A DNA stretch of 43,318 nucleotides from Microcaldota archaeon (lineage in GTDB: Archaea > Micrarchaeota > Micrarchaeia > Anstonellales > Bilamarchaeaceae). Under the pieces are notes generated by a model, which made no database searches, was not told the origin of the DNA, and was given only the letters and a program-made list of their open reading frames with translations. The stretch is taken from positions 1-43,318 of the forward strand of contig WJIU01000026.1 in NCBI GenBank assembly GCA_014730115.1, written 5' to 3'. Each line of letters begins with the position of its first letter. Position 1 is the first letter of the stretch. The position numbers and the translations under genes were made by a program. Positions 17,756-28,476 of this stretch are shown here, in pieces.

Positions 17756-18904
17756 ATGGGAAGGTCTCTATTTATTGTAAATTCCAGAAACACTGATGCC
17801 GTCCGGGCCCAGTTCAGAAGATTCTCCAAGGATTTCAAAGGCACAGGCCTTTCGGTGGAAGGGCCCTTCTCCGACCGGCGCTTATCGGTGGAATCAATAG
17901 CCGAGCATGTGAGAAAAAGGATGCACTTCTGCAAAATAAACAGGCCGGCGGAAACAGTGGTTTCCACGGTAGCTCCCCAGAACATGAGAACAAGCTTCCG
18001 CTCGTGGCTGGAGGTTCCATTCATCCTTGACGAGCTGGGGCTTGAGCCTTTCCCGGTAGGTTGCGCGGGCGACATACCCCTCATTGAGCCGGTGGACTAC
18101 AAGTCTGCAGCAGCAATCCCTGCATCCCTGCAGGACCTGAATCTTCTGGCGGTGTCGGTAATGCGCAGGCTTGGGGTGCCCACCCATTATGCATACCTTC
18201 ATTATGACGAAGGCATCTGCCCCGCAACACTGCGGCAGCAGGTTTCATCTTTTTCCGGAGTGCCCTTTGAGATTCCCCTTCCCTGCTTTGTGGTGCAGGG
18301 TGATGGGACCGGAATCCACAGCCTGCAGCATCCTTTCAAACTGAAGTATCCCAACAGCATCAGCGGGAATGCGGTGGAGATACTAGACGATGATGCGGTG
18401 TCCGCAATTCTCAGGCTCAGGCAGGCCAGAAGGCTGCGAACCTCCCTGCTTTATGATGCAATGTTCAGGGATTATGCCGTCGTAGCCCTGACCGGGCACC
18501 TCAAGGCCATGGAAATGGGCCACCTCATTTATGAAGGCGCCATGCTGTGGAAAAGGCACGATGTCATGAAAACAATCGACACCATGTTCAGCCTGGCGGG
18601 GGACCAGCCAAGGTTCACCAGCATAAGGGAGATTGCCGAGGACAGGTATGTGTTTGACATCACTTCAGTGGACAAGCACGCCCTTGACGCTGCCAACTGC
18701 CTGCTCTCTGAAGGCTCAAGGGAGAAGCTGTTCGACTTCCTTTACAAGAAACCCGGAATGGGCGTGGCGGAAGGCGCTGAAAAGGTACTTTCCGGAGAGC
18801 CGGACTATCCCAGCTTCGCCTATTATACCGCAATGATTGACATGATTCTGTTCCACATCCATCCTGAATCGGAATGCATTGAGCTTAAGTCAATGCAGAA
18901 CTAG
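17756..18904 (+). CDS. Unknown protein, tandem paralogue 1
   Basis: 382 aa from ATG 17756; homologous along its length to 19385..20494 (DRR..I...V..RM, SWL(E/D)(V/I)PF, LGVxxHYxxxH, AVEILDD, GHLxYEG). Confidence 0.8.
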   Translation: MGRSLFIVNSRNTDAVRAQFRRFSKDFKGTGLSVEGPFSDRRLSVESIAEHVRKRMHFCKINRPAETVVSTVAPQNMRTSFRSWLEVPFILDELGLEPFPVGCAGDIPLIEPVDYKSAAAIPASLQDLNLLAVSVMRRLGVPTHYAYLHYDEGICPATLRQQVSSFSGVPFEIPLPCFVVQGDGTGIHSLQHPFKLKYPNSISGNAVEILDDDAVSAILRLRQARRLRTSLLYDAMFRDYAVVALTGHLKAMEMGHLIYEGAMLWKRHDVMKTIDTMFSLAGDQPRFTSIREIAEDRYVFDITSVDKHALDAANCLLSEGSREKLFDFLYKKPGMGVAEGAEKVLSGEPDYPSFAYYTAMIDMILFHIHPESECIELKSMQN

Positions 18905-19089
18905 CGCTTATCCTGGAAATGCAGCTTAACGACCCTCACCTTTATCTCTTCATCCTTTTCAGGCTGTTTTTCCGGCTGCCACAGCGGTACAAACTTTTCA
19001 GGCGGAAGAACACCGTGCTTTCTAAGGATGGCAGGCAGGGTGGTTCGTTGTGCATCCGTGTCTCTGGCTGTCTGTTTTTTTCTTTTCAT
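18901..19089 (-). CDS. Small basic/charged protein (62 aa), unknown
   Basis: MKRKKQTARDTDAQRTTLPAILRKHGVLPPEKFVPLWQPEKQ...; AGGAGGAGG RBS and TTTATAAA TATA upstream. Confidence 0.7.
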   Translation of the reverse strand: MKRKKQTARDTDAQRTTLPAILRKHGVLPPEKFVPLWQPEKQPEKDEEIKVRVVKLHFQDKR

Positions 19090-19164
19090 TTCTGGCCTCC
19101 TCCTGGTTAATTGTCGTATAAAATGTTTATAAATCAATTGCTTTCCCGGCCGGAGGAGCCTTTC

Positions 19165-19299
19165 CTATGGAAATGCGTGAGCCCCCGGGCAGTCCATCAG
19201 GGGGCACCTGCCCTTGATGCTTTTGCAGATTTCCCCTGCATGCCTTCCGGTGGAGCCCATCCTTTTTCCCCTTACAACTGCATTTCCGCCTCTTGCCAT
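19165..19299 (-). CDS. Possible 44-aa Cys-containing microprotein
   Basis: MARGGNAVVRGKRMGSTGRHAGEICKSIKGRCPLMDCPGAHAFP*; genome-like codons; no clear RBS at the first ATG. Confidence 0.35.
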   Translation of the reverse strand: MARGGNAVVRGKRMGSTGRHAGEICKSIKGRCPLMDCPGAHAFP

Positions 19300-19384
19300 G
19301 CAGTTTATCTGGCGCAATCAGGTTAAAAAGTTGCCGTACGTGTAGATTAATAATTTAAATAAATTTCCATTTGGAATAACACTA

Positions 19385-20494
19385 ATGGGCAAGTCAGTAT
19401 TCCTGAAGCCGGTAGAGAGAAAACGGGCAGTTGCAGCCCAGTTCCGGAAACTCCGGGACGAGCTTGAGGGCCAGTCCCTTATGCTTGACGGAGCGTGCTC
19501 GGACCGCAGGGGAAGGATAAACGAGATAACCGGCAGTGTAAAAGACAGGATGAAAATAATCAAAAACTCCCACCCGGTGCAGGCCACCCTGGCAACCATG
19601 ATGCCCTCCAACCTTCCCAGCAGCGAGCACTCCTGGCTTGACATTCCGTTTGCGGTGGGGTCCAGCTGCAATGCACTGGATGCCGGCGGGGTTGCCTGCA
19701 CAGAGAGGAAGGCAGGCGAGCTGGGGCCGGTAAGGGCGGCAGACCTCCAGGAGCTGACTCTCCTCTCAATGGCGGTCATGAGAAACCTGGGCGTGGAGGC
19801 ACACTACGGGTTCATGCACCTGGACCACGAAAGCCCTTCGGTGCGGTTTGCAATGAGTCTGATTGGCGACTCTTCGCCGCTTTCCAGCCCCTGCATCATT
19901 CTTCCCGAATCCGGACCGGTGATAGCAACCCTGGTCCCTCCATACGTAATATCTCCGGTATCCCAGTGGAGGTCTTCCGCCATTGAAGTTCTTGACGACC
20001 GGGCGCTGCTTTCCCTCTTGAAAATAAAGGCAGCGCTGGGAGGAGCGGTTGAGCTTATGGAAGACATGGGCAGCCGGCCGCCTGCCTTTGAAGATGAAGG
20101 AAGGCTGAGGGCAATTTCAATCGGCCATCTTTTGTATGAGGGAATTACGGACTGGACGCTGGAAGAGGCAGGGCACGGATGCAAATCTGCACAAGCAGTG
20201 TTCAATACTTCATTCCAGAGCATCAGGGCGATTTTTGAAAAAGAATACGTGCACGGGCTCACCTGCCCGCTCTGCCACAGCCGGATGGCAGGAGGGGCTA
20301 TTTTCTGCGATGAGCTAAAGGGTGAGCTCGGCAATGCGCTGAACCACCTTGAAGTTGACCTCCAGCAGCTTTCCGATACAATAAGCGACCATGCCTGCAT
20401 GCTAATTTATCAGCAGTACATGGGACTGGCTGCGGTTATGCAGGAGCACATCCACCCTGCGGGAAACTGCAAAGAGATGGGCCCTGTCCACTAG
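19385..20494 (+). CDS. Unknown protein, tandem paralogue 2 (with CPLC knuckle)
   Basis: 369 aa; homologous to 17756..18904; contains LTCPLCHSRM. Confidence 0.8.
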   Translation: MGKSVFLKPVERKRAVAAQFRKLRDELEGQSLMLDGACSDRRGRINEITGSVKDRMKIIKNSHPVQATLATMMPSNLPSSEHSWLDIPFAVGSSCNALDAGGVACTERKAGELGPVRAADLQELTLLSMAVMRNLGVEAHYGFMHLDHESPSVRFAMSLIGDSSPLSSPCIILPESGPVIATLVPPYVISPVSQWRSSAIEVLDDRALLSLLKIKAALGGAVELMEDMGSRPPAFEDEGRLRAISIGHLLYEGITDWTLEEAGHGCKSAQAVFNTSFQSIRAIFEKEYVHGLTCPLCHSRMAGGAIFCDELKGELGNALNHLEVDLQQLSDTISDHACMLIYQQYMGLAAVMQEHIHPAGNCKEMGPVH

Positions 20495-21135
20495 GCAGCC
20501 TGCTTCTCTTTCTCAAGCTTCCTCTTGATTGTCTTCAGGGATACAAAGCTGTCCCTTTCCATTTCCTCCAGCTGGAATGAAATGTTCCTTTTCTGCTGCT
20601 CCAGCCTTGGAATAAGGACATACTCCAGTGCATTTACCCTTCTCTTGGTCTTTTCAATTTCCAGGATAAGCCTCTTCATTGCAGTCTCGGTCTCGGCAAG
20701 CTTGATTACCATGCCGAGTATCTCGGTAAAGTCCTCCACTGCTGCGTCAATCTTGGCCGAGGTTCCTGCCACCGAATAGGTTGGCACCTCCAGGAAATGG
20801 GTGGTGTCCACATCCGCGGTTATGTTCGGTATATTTACTCCCATCACATTCCTGACCTCAATGTCCACTTCAATGTCCTTCCTGAGGTCCAGGGATACCT
20901 TGCCGATTTCCTGCAGGGGATGGTAGGTCTCGGCAAGGGCCAGGGACTGGTAGCCCTCTCCCATCTTTGCTGCGAGCTGCCCCCTGAGGTCCTTTGCCTT
21001 TTTCATGATTTTAAAGAACTCAAGGATAAGAGCGTCCCTTTTCTGCTTCAAAAGCTTGTGCCCCTTTCTGGCCAGCTTTATTCTATCCTTGGTCTTTATC
21101 AGTTCCATCCTTGTGGGGACAACGTCCACAGCCAT
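20491..21135 (-). CDS. atpD: A-type ATP synthase subunit D
   Basis: VVPTRMELIKTKDRIKLARKGHKLLKQKRDALI... RRVNALEYVLIPRLEQ. Confidence 0.96.
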   Translation of the reverse strand: MAVDVVPTRMELIKTKDRIKLARKGHKLLKQKRDALILEFFKIMKKAKDLRGQLAAKMGEGYQSLALAETYHPLQEIGKVSLDLRKDIEVDIEVRNVMGVNIPNITADVDTTHFLEVPTYSVAGTSAKIDAAVEDFTEILGMVIKLAETETAMKRLILEIEKTKRRVNALEYVLIPRLEQQKRNISFQLEEMERDSFVSLKTIKRKLEKEKQAA

Positions 21136-21141
21136 TTTTCT

Positions 21142-22524
21142 TCACTCCTTTTTCCTAAGGTACCTGTCAATGTGCTTCTGCTTTACCCTTTTGAGCTCTT
21201 CCTCGGGCAGTATTGAAAGCAGGTCCCACCCTATTGACAGCGTTTTTTCTATTTCCCTGTTCTCATAGGAGCCCTGCTGCACGAACTGTTTCTCGAACTC
21301 ATCGGCAAGCTGGAGGTACTTCCGGTCAGTGGCTGAAAGCGCCTCCTCACCCACAACCGCGCTCAGGCTTCTCAGGTCCCTTCCGGTTGCATAGGCGGCA
21401 TAGAGCTGGTCGGAAACACCCTTGTGGTCCTCCCTTGTCTTCTCATCGCCGATTCCTGCATTCATCAGCCTGGAAAGCGAAGGCAGTACGTCCACCGGCG
21501 GATAGATATTCTTCCTGTGGATGTCCCTGCTCAGCAGAATCTGGCCCTCGGTAATGTATCCGGTAAGGTCGGGAATGGGGTGGGTCTTGTCGTCTCCGGG
21601 CATGGTGAGCACCGGAATCTGGGTGACCGAGCCCTTGCTTCCCTTCACCCTTCCTGCCCTTTCATAAATCATGGAAAGGTCGGTGTACATGTAGCCGGGG
21701 TAGCCCCTTCTTCCCGGAACCTCCTGCCGTGCGGATGAAATCTCACGCAAAGCCTCGCAGTAGTTGGTCATGTCAGTGATAAGGGTGAGCACATGCATGT
21801 CCTGCTCATAGGCAAGGTACTCTGCAGTGGTAAGTGCAAGGCGCGGCGTAATGATACGCTCAACCGAAGGGTCGTCCGCAAGGTTCAGGAACAGCACCGC
21901 GTTCTCCAGTGCGCCGGTCTTTTCAAAGTCTTTCATGAAGAACGACGCCTCCTCGTGGGTGATTCCGATTGCCGCAAACACAACCGCGAACTTCTCCCCG
22001 GTTCCCAGGACCTTTGCCTGCCTTGCAATCTGCACCGCAAGCTGGTTGTGGGGAAGCCCTGCACCTGAAAACAGGGGCAGCTTCTGGCCCCTGACCAGTG
22101 TGTTGGTGCCGTCTATTGTTGACACCCCGGTCTGGATGAACTCATTGGGCGATTCACGCGAATAGGGGTTTATCGGAAGCCCGGTGATGTCAATCTTTTC
22201 CTTGGGGATAATCCTGGGCCCCTTGTCCCTGGGCTCGCCAAGTCCGTTGAACACCCTTCCGAGCATCTCCGGGCTGAGCCCCAGCTTCATCGTCTCTCCC
22301 AGGAACCTTACTATGGTCTTCTCGGTGCCTATTCCTGTGGTGGAGCCGAATACCTGGACCACCGCAACATTGTGGCCTACATCAAGCACCTGCCCCTTTC
22401 TTTTTTCCCCGTCCGGGGTCATGATTTCAACGATTTCGTTGTATCCCACTCCGCTGACATCGGAAACAAAGACCAGCGGTCCTGCGATTTCAGTTACTGT
22501 TTTGTATTCCTTCATGACAATCAC
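21142..22524 (-). CDS. atpB: A-type ATP synthase subunit B
   Basis: [59 protein letters not shown]. Confidence 0.97.
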   Translation of the reverse strand: MIVMKEYKTVTEIAGPLVFVSDVSGVGYNEIVEIMTPDGEKRKGQVLDVGHNVAVVQVFGSTTGIGTEKTIVRFLGETMKLGLSPEMLGRVFNGLGEPRDKGPRIIPKEKIDITGLPINPYSRESPNEFIQTGVSTIDGTNTLVRGQKLPLFSGAGLPHNQLAVQIARQAKVLGTGEKFAVVFAAIGITHEEASFFMKDFEKTGALENAVLFLNLADDPSVERIITPRLALTTAEYLAYEQDMHVLTLITDMTNYCEALREISSARQEVPGRRGYPGYMYTDLSMIYERAGRVKGSKGSVTQIPVLTMPGDDKTHPIPDLTGYITEGQILLSRDIHRKNIYPPVDVLPSLSRLMNAGIGDEKTREDHKGVSDQLYAAYATGRDLRSLSAVVGEEALSATDRKYLQLADEFEKQFVQQGSYENREIEKTLSIGWDLLSILPEEELKRVKQKHIDRYLRKKE

Positions 22525-24275
22525 CCTTTGGAAAGAGAGTCAAAGCTGCTGCCAATCTCCTTCTGGAGATTTTTCACATCCTTTACATCAGCCATCTCCT
22601 TCATCCTTCCTATCTTTCCTATTTCCGGAAGCTCCTGAATCCTCTTGAGCTGGATGCCCAGGTCAAGGGCGTCCTTGGTCTTTTCATGGAATTGCAGAAT
22701 CGTCTTGAGCATCTCATACTGCTTGTCCATTTCGCATCTTGCATCAACATCGCTGAATGCGTTCTGCTGAAGGAAGTCCTCCCTGAGCATCTTGGTTATC
22801 AGCAGGATTGCCTGCTCCTTTTCCGGAAGCGCATCCGGCCCTACCAGCTGAACCACTTCTTCCAGCTCCGCCTCCTTCTGGAGCAGGCTCATGGATGTAT
22901 TCACCTGGTCCAGAAAGTCGGAAGACACATTCTTTGTGAACCAGTCTTCCAGGTTGTCGGGATAAAGGGAATAGCTCTTCAGCCAGTTGATGGCCGGGAA
23001 GTGCCTGCGGTAGGCAAGGGGCGCATCCAGCGCAAGGAATACCTTGGTGACACGCAGGGTGTTCTGGGAAACCGGCTCGGAAAGGTCACCTCCGGGCGGG
23101 GAAACCGCGCCGATAATTGACACCGAGCCGTACCTTTCCCTGGAGCTCTGGCACCTCACCCTTCCGGCCCTTTCATAGAACTCGGCCAGCCTTCTTGCCA
23201 GGTAGGCAGGGTACCCCTCCTCACCGGGCATCTCCTCAAGGCGGCCGCCTATTTCACGCATGGCCTCTGCCCACCTGGAGGTGCTGTCCGCCATCAGGGC
23301 AACGTCATACCCCATGTCCCGGAAGTATTCCGCAATCGTAACCCCTGTGTAGATGCTTGCCTCACGGGCGGCCACCGGCATGTTGGATGTGTTTGCTATC
23401 AGCACTGTCCTCTGCATAAGCGGCTTTCCGGTATTGGGGTCCTCCAGGTGGGGGAACTCCTTGAGCACCTCGGTCATCTCGTTTCCACGCTCCCCGCATC
23501 CTATGTAAACAACTATCCTTGTGTCCGAATACTTGGCAAGGGACTGCTGGGTAACCGTCTTTCCTGACCCGAACGGCCCGGGGATGCATGCGGTGCCTCC
23601 CTTTGCAATCGGGAAGAACGTGTCGATGATTCTCTGCCCTGTTACCAGGGGAATATTCGGCGGGAACTTTTCAATAACCGGCCTTGATTTTCTTACAAAC
23701 CATTTCTGGTAGAGCTTCACCTGCTCCTTTTTTCCCTTGTGCGATGCAACGGTTGCAACCACGTCTTCAATAGTGTATTTGCCGGACTTGATGCTCTCAA
23801 TCTTTCCTTCCACCGGGCTCATTATCCGGTGCTCAATCAGCTCGGTTTCCTGGACTGTTCCAATGATGTCTCCCGCCTTTATCTTGTCTCCTTTCTTTGC
23901 AGTCGCCTTGAAGTCCCATTTCTTTTTCCTGTCCAGTGCATTTACCACTATGCCTCTGGCTATGTAGGCGCCCTGTGACTTTTCTTCTATTACCTTGAGC
24001 GGCCTCTGGATTCCGTCGTAAATGCTTTCCAGCAGCCCCGGCCCGAGCTCTACAGAAAGGGGCTCTCCGGTGGAAGCTGCCTCTTCTCCGGGCTTCAGCC
24101 CGGAGGTGTCTTCATAGACCTGGATGACTGAGATGTCCCCCACAATCTTGATAATCTCGCCCAGCAGCCCTGCCTCGCCCACATGGACAACGTCATAAAG
24201 CTTTGCATCGGGAAGCTTGGCTTCCACGACGGGCCCGCTGATTCTTACTATCCTTCCTTTTTTTGCCATCATCAT
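22521..24275 (-). CDS. atpA: A-type ATP synthase catalytic subunit A
   Basis: [22 protein letters not shown]-loop, [17 protein letters not shown]; no intein seen. Confidence 0.98.
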   Translation of the reverse strand: MMMAKKGRIVRISGPVVEAKLPDAKLYDVVHVGEAGLLGEIIKIVGDISVIQVYEDTSGLKPGEEAASTGEPLSVELGPGLLESIYDGIQRPLKVIEEKSQGAYIARGIVVNALDRKKKWDFKATAKKGDKIKAGDIIGTVQETELIEHRIMSPVEGKIESIKSGKYTIEDVVATVASHKGKKEQVKLYQKWFVRKSRPVIEKFPPNIPLVTGQRIIDTFFPIAKGGTACIPGPFGSGKTVTQQSLAKYSDTRIVVYIGCGERGNEMTEVLKEFPHLEDPNTGKPLMQRTVLIANTSNMPVAAREASIYTGVTIAEYFRDMGYDVALMADSTSRWAEAMREIGGRLEEMPGEEGYPAYLARRLAEFYERAGRVRCQSSRERYGSVSIIGAVSPPGGDLSEPVSQNTLRVTKVFLALDAPLAYRRHFPAINWLKSYSLYPDNLEDWFTKNVSSDFLDQVNTSMSLLQKEAELEEVVQLVGPDALPEKEQAILLITKMLREDFLQQNAFSDVDARCEMDKQYEMLKTILQFHEKTKDALDLGIQLKRIQELPEIGKIGRMKEMADVKDVKNLQKEIGSSFDSLSKG

Positions 24276-24281
24276 CTCCTC

Positions 24282-24605
24282 CTATTCCTTTGCTCCCAGG
24301 TCAAAGCCGAGGGCCCTCTTGATAAGCCCCCTTATCTCATCCCCTTCCCCGCTTCCTCCGGCCTGGTCCGGAAGCGGTATGATAACAGGGTAGGCTATGC
24401 TGTCAAGCTTTTTCTTAAGCCTCCAGTCAATGCCCTTCAGCATCCTTTCATTTGTGATTATGATTCCGTATTCCTCTTTGCCGAGGTACTCCTCAAGCTT
24501 CTGCTGGTAGTTTTCCTCCTCCACAATCTCATAGTGCTCCAGGCCGGCAAGCCTGAATCCCATCACAAGGGGCGCGTCCGCAACAACTGCTATCTTGGCC
24601 TTCAT
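24282..24605 (-). CDS. atpF: A-type ATP synthase subunit F
   Basis: Position and KIAVVADAPLVMGFRLAGLEHYEI...IIITNERM...PVIIPLPD. Confidence 0.92.
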   Translation of the reverse strand: MKAKIAVVADAPLVMGFRLAGLEHYEIVEEENYQQKLEEYLGKEEYGIIITNERMLKGIDWRLKKKLDSIAYPVIIPLPDQAGGSGEGDEIRGLIKRALGFDLGAKE

Positions 24606-25714
24606 ACTATCACCAGCATTTTCCTGACATCCTCTTCAGGAATGCCGAACTCCTTGGCCTTGGCAATCTTTCTGAGGTTGCTCATCTCCTCCTCCTTCAG
24701 CAGCAGGAACCCGGTGATTACGCCAACAGACAGGTTCACCCGGTGAAAGGCCAGTACTTTACGGGCCGCAATGGATTTCTCCAGGGCAATCTCCAGGTCG
24801 GTCAGGCTTATCTCCCCTTCCCCGAGCTCCAGATGCCTGAACTTGGGGCGGATGAGCTTCACCACGGCCTGCAGGTCCTTTGCCTCTATGATGCGGTCCA
24901 GCATCCTTCTGCCCAGGGTGCCTCCCCTGATTAGCGTTTCCTTTATTCTCTTCTTGTCTGCACCGTATTTTTTGAGCCGCTCTATAATCATTATGTTCTT
25001 CTCGTCAATCTCCATCCTGAGCAAATCCCGGACATAGAAGGCGACATCCCCTCCGGTTTCGCCCAATGCCTTTTCCATCAGCATGTAGCTGTAGGCATCT
25101 ATGATGGTCTCGGTCTGGGTGAACGTGTCCAGGTTCTTCAGGGCATTGTTGAAAGTCTCCCACATGGTCCTGCTGAACTGCTCGGTGCTTGCGGAAAGCA
25201 TCTTCTCTCCAAGGGTTGTCCTCTTTATCTCCCTGAGTATTTCGCTTTCCTCGGCCTTCATAATTCTCTTGAAATCATCATCGGTCAGCCCCCCTACTGA
25301 GAACAGCTGGTGCTTGATATCGCCATAGCCCCTGCCCATTTTCTTGGCATGCATCATGGTCTTCAGGTTGAGAAGGTCCCATTTCATGAGCAGGGCCTCC
25401 ACCAGAGGCCTGTCCCCATCCGGGGTCACGCGAAGCAGCTTTTTCACAACCCTGGCAAAGTTCAGGGAGGCGGCCATCTCAATGATGTCCGAGCCGGAAT
25501 GGTATACCGAGGCCTCGCCAAGGTCGTTCTTGTACCCGGTCCTCTGCAGGACCTCCACCATGGCACTGATGCTGCTCACCCGGATAAGCTCGTCCAGGGT
25601 ACTCTGCCTGAGCAGAAGGCCTTTCATTGCCTTTACCCTTGCATTGGAATACCCGTACTTCAGGGCACGGCTCTCTATCCGGGGCAGCTTAAGGCTGCCC
25701 AGAAAACCATTCAT
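24602..25714 (-). CDS. atpC: A-type ATP synthase subunit C
   Basis: ALKYGYSNARVKAMKGLLLRQSTLDELIR; likely ATG at 25714. Confidence 0.93.
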   Translation of the reverse strand: MNGFLGSLKLPRIESRALKYGYSNARVKAMKGLLLRQSTLDELIRVSSISAMVEVLQRTGYKNDLGEASVYHSGSDIIEMAASLNFARVVKKLLRVTPDGDRPLVEALLMKWDLLNLKTMMHAKKMGRGYGDIKHQLFSVGGLTDDDFKRIMKAEESEILREIKRTTLGEKMLSASTEQFSRTMWETFNNALKNLDTFTQTETIIDAYSYMLMEKALGETGGDVAFYVRDLLRMEIDEKNIMIIERLKKYGADKKRIKETLIRGGTLGRRMLDRIIEAKDLQAVVKLIRPKFRHLELGEGEISLTDLEIALEKSIAARKVLAFHRVNLSVGVITGFLLLKEEEMSNLRKIAKAKEFGIPEEDVRKMLVIV

Positions 25715-25715
25715 C

Positions 25716-26294
25716 TCATTTTCCTCCGAAAAGCTTGTCTGAAATGCTCTTCCTGAGCTCGTCGCGCCTGCTTTCAAAGAGCGTTTCCAGCGTAAGGTCA
25801 ATCCTTATGCTGCCGCCGGGACTTTCCACAAGCGCCCCTCCCAGGCCCTTCAGGTCTTCCTTTACCTTTGCGCCGGTGATTTTCGGCAGCTTTGCCTTGT
25901 CGCCCTTCACCACGTGCACAACAGAGCCTTTTCCCAGCTCCTTTGCAGCGGAAGGCACAGACTCCTTGAGCAGCTTTTTGTAGTCTGCGCTTTTCCTCAC
26001 ATTCTTCAGCTCCTGAAAGAACTGGTCGATGACGCCGGCTATTGTGTCCTCCCTTGCTTCCGCTAGCACGCGCTTCGCTTCGAGGCGCGCCCAGGCAATG
26101 CGCTCATTGCGCTGCTCCTCCAGGGTTTTTTCTACTTCCTCTTCAGCCTTTTCCCTGAGGGCAGAAAGCTTTGCCCTCTCTGTGGAGAGCATCGCTTTGG
26201 CATCTGCCTGTGCTGTTCCCACTATCTTCTCGGCTTCAGCTTCGGCCTCGGAGAGAAGAGAACCCTTTAGTTTCTCTATCTCCATCTTAAGCAC
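25716..26294 (-). CDS. atpE: A-type ATP synthase subunit E
   Basis: Peripheral stalk coiled coil, EAEAEKIVGTAQADAKAML, GGALVESPGGSIRIDLTLETLFESRRDELR. Confidence 0.93.
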   Translation of the reverse strand: MLKMEIEKLKGSLLSEAEAEAEKIVGTAQADAKAMLSTERAKLSALREKAEEEVEKTLEEQRNERIAWARLEAKRVLAEAREDTIAGVIDQFFQELKNVRKSADYKKLLKESVPSAAKELGKGSVVHVVKGDKAKLPKITGAKVKEDLKGLGGALVESPGGSIRIDLTLETLFESRRDELRKSISDKLFGGK

Positions 26295-26296
26295 CT

Positions 26297-26557
26297 TTAG
26301 TGCGCTGCTGGTGCTGAATTAAGCCATAGAAGCACTGCCACAAGGAAACCGAACACAGCCAGAACTTCCGGAAGCACAATATATATCAGGATGTTCTTTT
26401 CGAACTCGGGCCTTTCCGCCACTACGCCCATTGCGGACGAGCCCAGGGTTCCCTGGGACCATGCTGCTGCAAAGGCGCTGAGCCCCATAGCCATACCGGC
26501 TCCAATAGCCATTGCTCCTTCGGCCGTCAAAAACGGTCCGCTTACTGGATCTGCCAT
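26297..26557 (-). CDS. atpK: A-type ATP synthase subunit K (proteolipid)
   Basis: Two-TM 86-aa protein, IVLPEVLAVFGFLVAVLLW. Confidence 0.92.
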   Translation of the reverse strand: MADPVSGPFLTAEGAMAIGAGMAMGLSAFAAAWSQGTLGSSAMGVVAERPEFEKNILIYIVLPEVLAVFGFLVAVLLWLNSAPAAH

Positions 26558-26569
26558 TTCATTTTCACC

Positions 26570-28468
26570 TCAATCTTTTTTCAACGCGAAGGGAGAGAAT
26601 GTCTCCCCGCCACCATGAAGGAATTTTGACCTGAACTCCACAATGTTGAGCCTGCCCCCCTGCACCAGGGATTCAAACATCGCAAGAAATGCATTTGCAA
26701 CATGGAGCACCAGGAATATTGGAATAAGTGCTATTGCCAGAAGCCCCTGCTCCGGGCTTGGAATCAGGAACTGGTTGAGAAGGAATTCCGCAATTACTAT
26801 TCCCACGATTCCTATTGCCGCAATACGGGTATAGGACAGTATGTTTCCCAGAAGACCGGGAAGTTCTATGATTCCCAGGATGCCTTCGGTCGCTGCCAGG
26901 GCTATCACTGATATTCCCAGAAGCACCAGCCCGGCCTGGAGCAAAGCAGGCTCGGCGACCAGCCCAATCACCGGAAGCAGGGTGAGCAGGATTCCCAGCT
27001 CCACCCCAATCCAGGCAATCTTTGCAATCGCATGCTTCCTGTTGTGCCTCCATTCGTTTACAGCTCCCAGGGCAAAGCCTGCACCAAGGTGGAGCATTCC
27101 CACGAATGCGGTCATGCCAACGAGGGTAAGTATATTCTGCATCCTGAGAAATCCGGTGTAAAGCGGCTGGCTCAGCACCTCCTTCATTCCTATCCATGAG
27201 CCCAGCCAGTTCAGAAGCATCTGGTGGGTGAATCCGCCCCACTCGTCATAAATCACACCGAATATCAGGGTGACGAATCCGGAGTAAAACCAGATTCTGG
27301 AAACATTGTACATGGTGTAGCTTTTCCTGAACTTCTGCATCAGGAAATAGCCCAGCAGTATTGATATTATGCCGTAAAAGAAATCGCCCACAATCATCCC
27401 GTACAGGATGGGAAGCCCTATCATGTATGGAAGGGTGGGGTCAAGCTCAAAGTAATTGGGAAGCGAATAGCTTTCGGTAAGGAACTCAAACGGGCCCGCC
27501 GCCTTTGGGTTGTCGAGCACGGTGGGCGGCAGCTCTCCATGGCCAAACGGAACATCCTGCAGTACTGCCTTTCCGGAATATCCCCGTACAATCCCATCCA
27601 GCTTTCCGAATCTCTCTGCAAGTATCCAGCCTTCAAGCACGTACAGGGTGCTGGACTCCGAGAAGCGCGATGCAATCTCCGCCCTTTCCGCATCTACCTG
27701 CAGGGATGCAAGCAGGGCTGCCACCCTGTTGTAATTCTCGGCAGCAATTGCTGCCATCTCCTTTCTGGCAGCCTCCAGCTCTTCGGCAGCAGCCTTCTCC
27801 TCTTTTTTCAGCCGTTCCAATGTTTCGGCAGGAGTGCTCATTCCTTCAGGCAGCACTATCTCGGTGAAACCCGCCTCGGCAAGGATGTTGTCAACAACTC
27901 CCACGCTCTTTTCTTCATATAATACCAGTGTAATATTGGACGAGGGGTCGGAAACCAGCCTGCAGTGGGCCTTTGCCTTGTCCATCTTTCGGTGAAGCGG
28001 GTCAATCTTTACCTGGGGAATCTCCCCCACTTTAAGGCTCACTGTCTTGGTGTCAAGCCTGCCGAAGTTCACACCGCTGAAGTGCATCAGCTTCTGCACT
28101 GTCCCGGCCCGGGACTCCAGGTTCTTCAGTTTTTCATTGAGCTGGTTTGCCTTTTTGTTCAGCTCCCGGAGGGGCCCTCCGATTTCAAGCTCACGGGCTT
28201 CCTTTATCGCCCTGCCCCCCTCAATGATTGCGGGCCTTTCCACTGCTTCCGGTGCATAGGGGGAGATAAGCGTCATTACCGAGCGAAGCTCAAGAAGAAG
28301 GGATGAAATCTCGTCAAATGAGGGGAGTGGCCTTCCCTGGTCCAGGCCTTCGTACCTTGTTTTCCTGATGTCCACCAGCCCGGCCAGGTGAAGGTCTTTC
28401 AGTAATTTTTCTGCCGCTGATTTGAGTACTATTATTCTGGCCTTTTTCATTTTCTTGGGCTTCAACAT
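26570..28468 (-). CDS. atpI: A-type ATP synthase subunit I
   Basis: Long N-terminal soluble domain then multi-TM domain; GLPILYGMIVGDFFYGI, GNILSYTRIAAIGIVGI. Confidence 0.95.
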   Translation of the reverse strand: MLKPKKMKKARIIVLKSAAEKLLKDLHLAGLVDIRKTRYEGLDQGRPLPSFDEISSLLLELRSVMTLISPYAPEAVERPAIIEGGRAIKEARELEIGGPLRELNKKANQLNEKLKNLESRAGTVQKLMHFSGVNFGRLDTKTVSLKVGEIPQVKIDPLHRKMDKAKAHCRLVSDPSSNITLVLYEEKSVGVVDNILAEAGFTEIVLPEGMSTPAETLERLKKEEKAAAEELEAARKEMAAIAAENYNRVAALLASLQVDAERAEIASRFSESSTLYVLEGWILAERFGKLDGIVRGYSGKAVLQDVPFGHGELPPTVLDNPKAAGPFEFLTESYSLPNYFELDPTLPYMIGLPILYGMIVGDFFYGIISILLGYFLMQKFRKSYTMYNVSRIWFYSGFVTLIFGVIYDEWGGFTHQMLLNWLGSWIGMKEVLSQPLYTGFLRMQNILTLVGMTAFVGMLHLGAGFALGAVNEWRHNRKHAIAKIAWIGVELGILLTLLPVIGLVAEPALLQAGLVLLGISVIALAATEGILGIIELPGLLGNILSYTRIAAIGIVGIVIAEFLLNQFLIPSPEQGLLAIALIPIFLVLHVANAFLAMFESLVQGGRLNIVEFRSKFLHGGGETFSPFALKKD

Positions 28469-28476
28469 CTGCTTAC

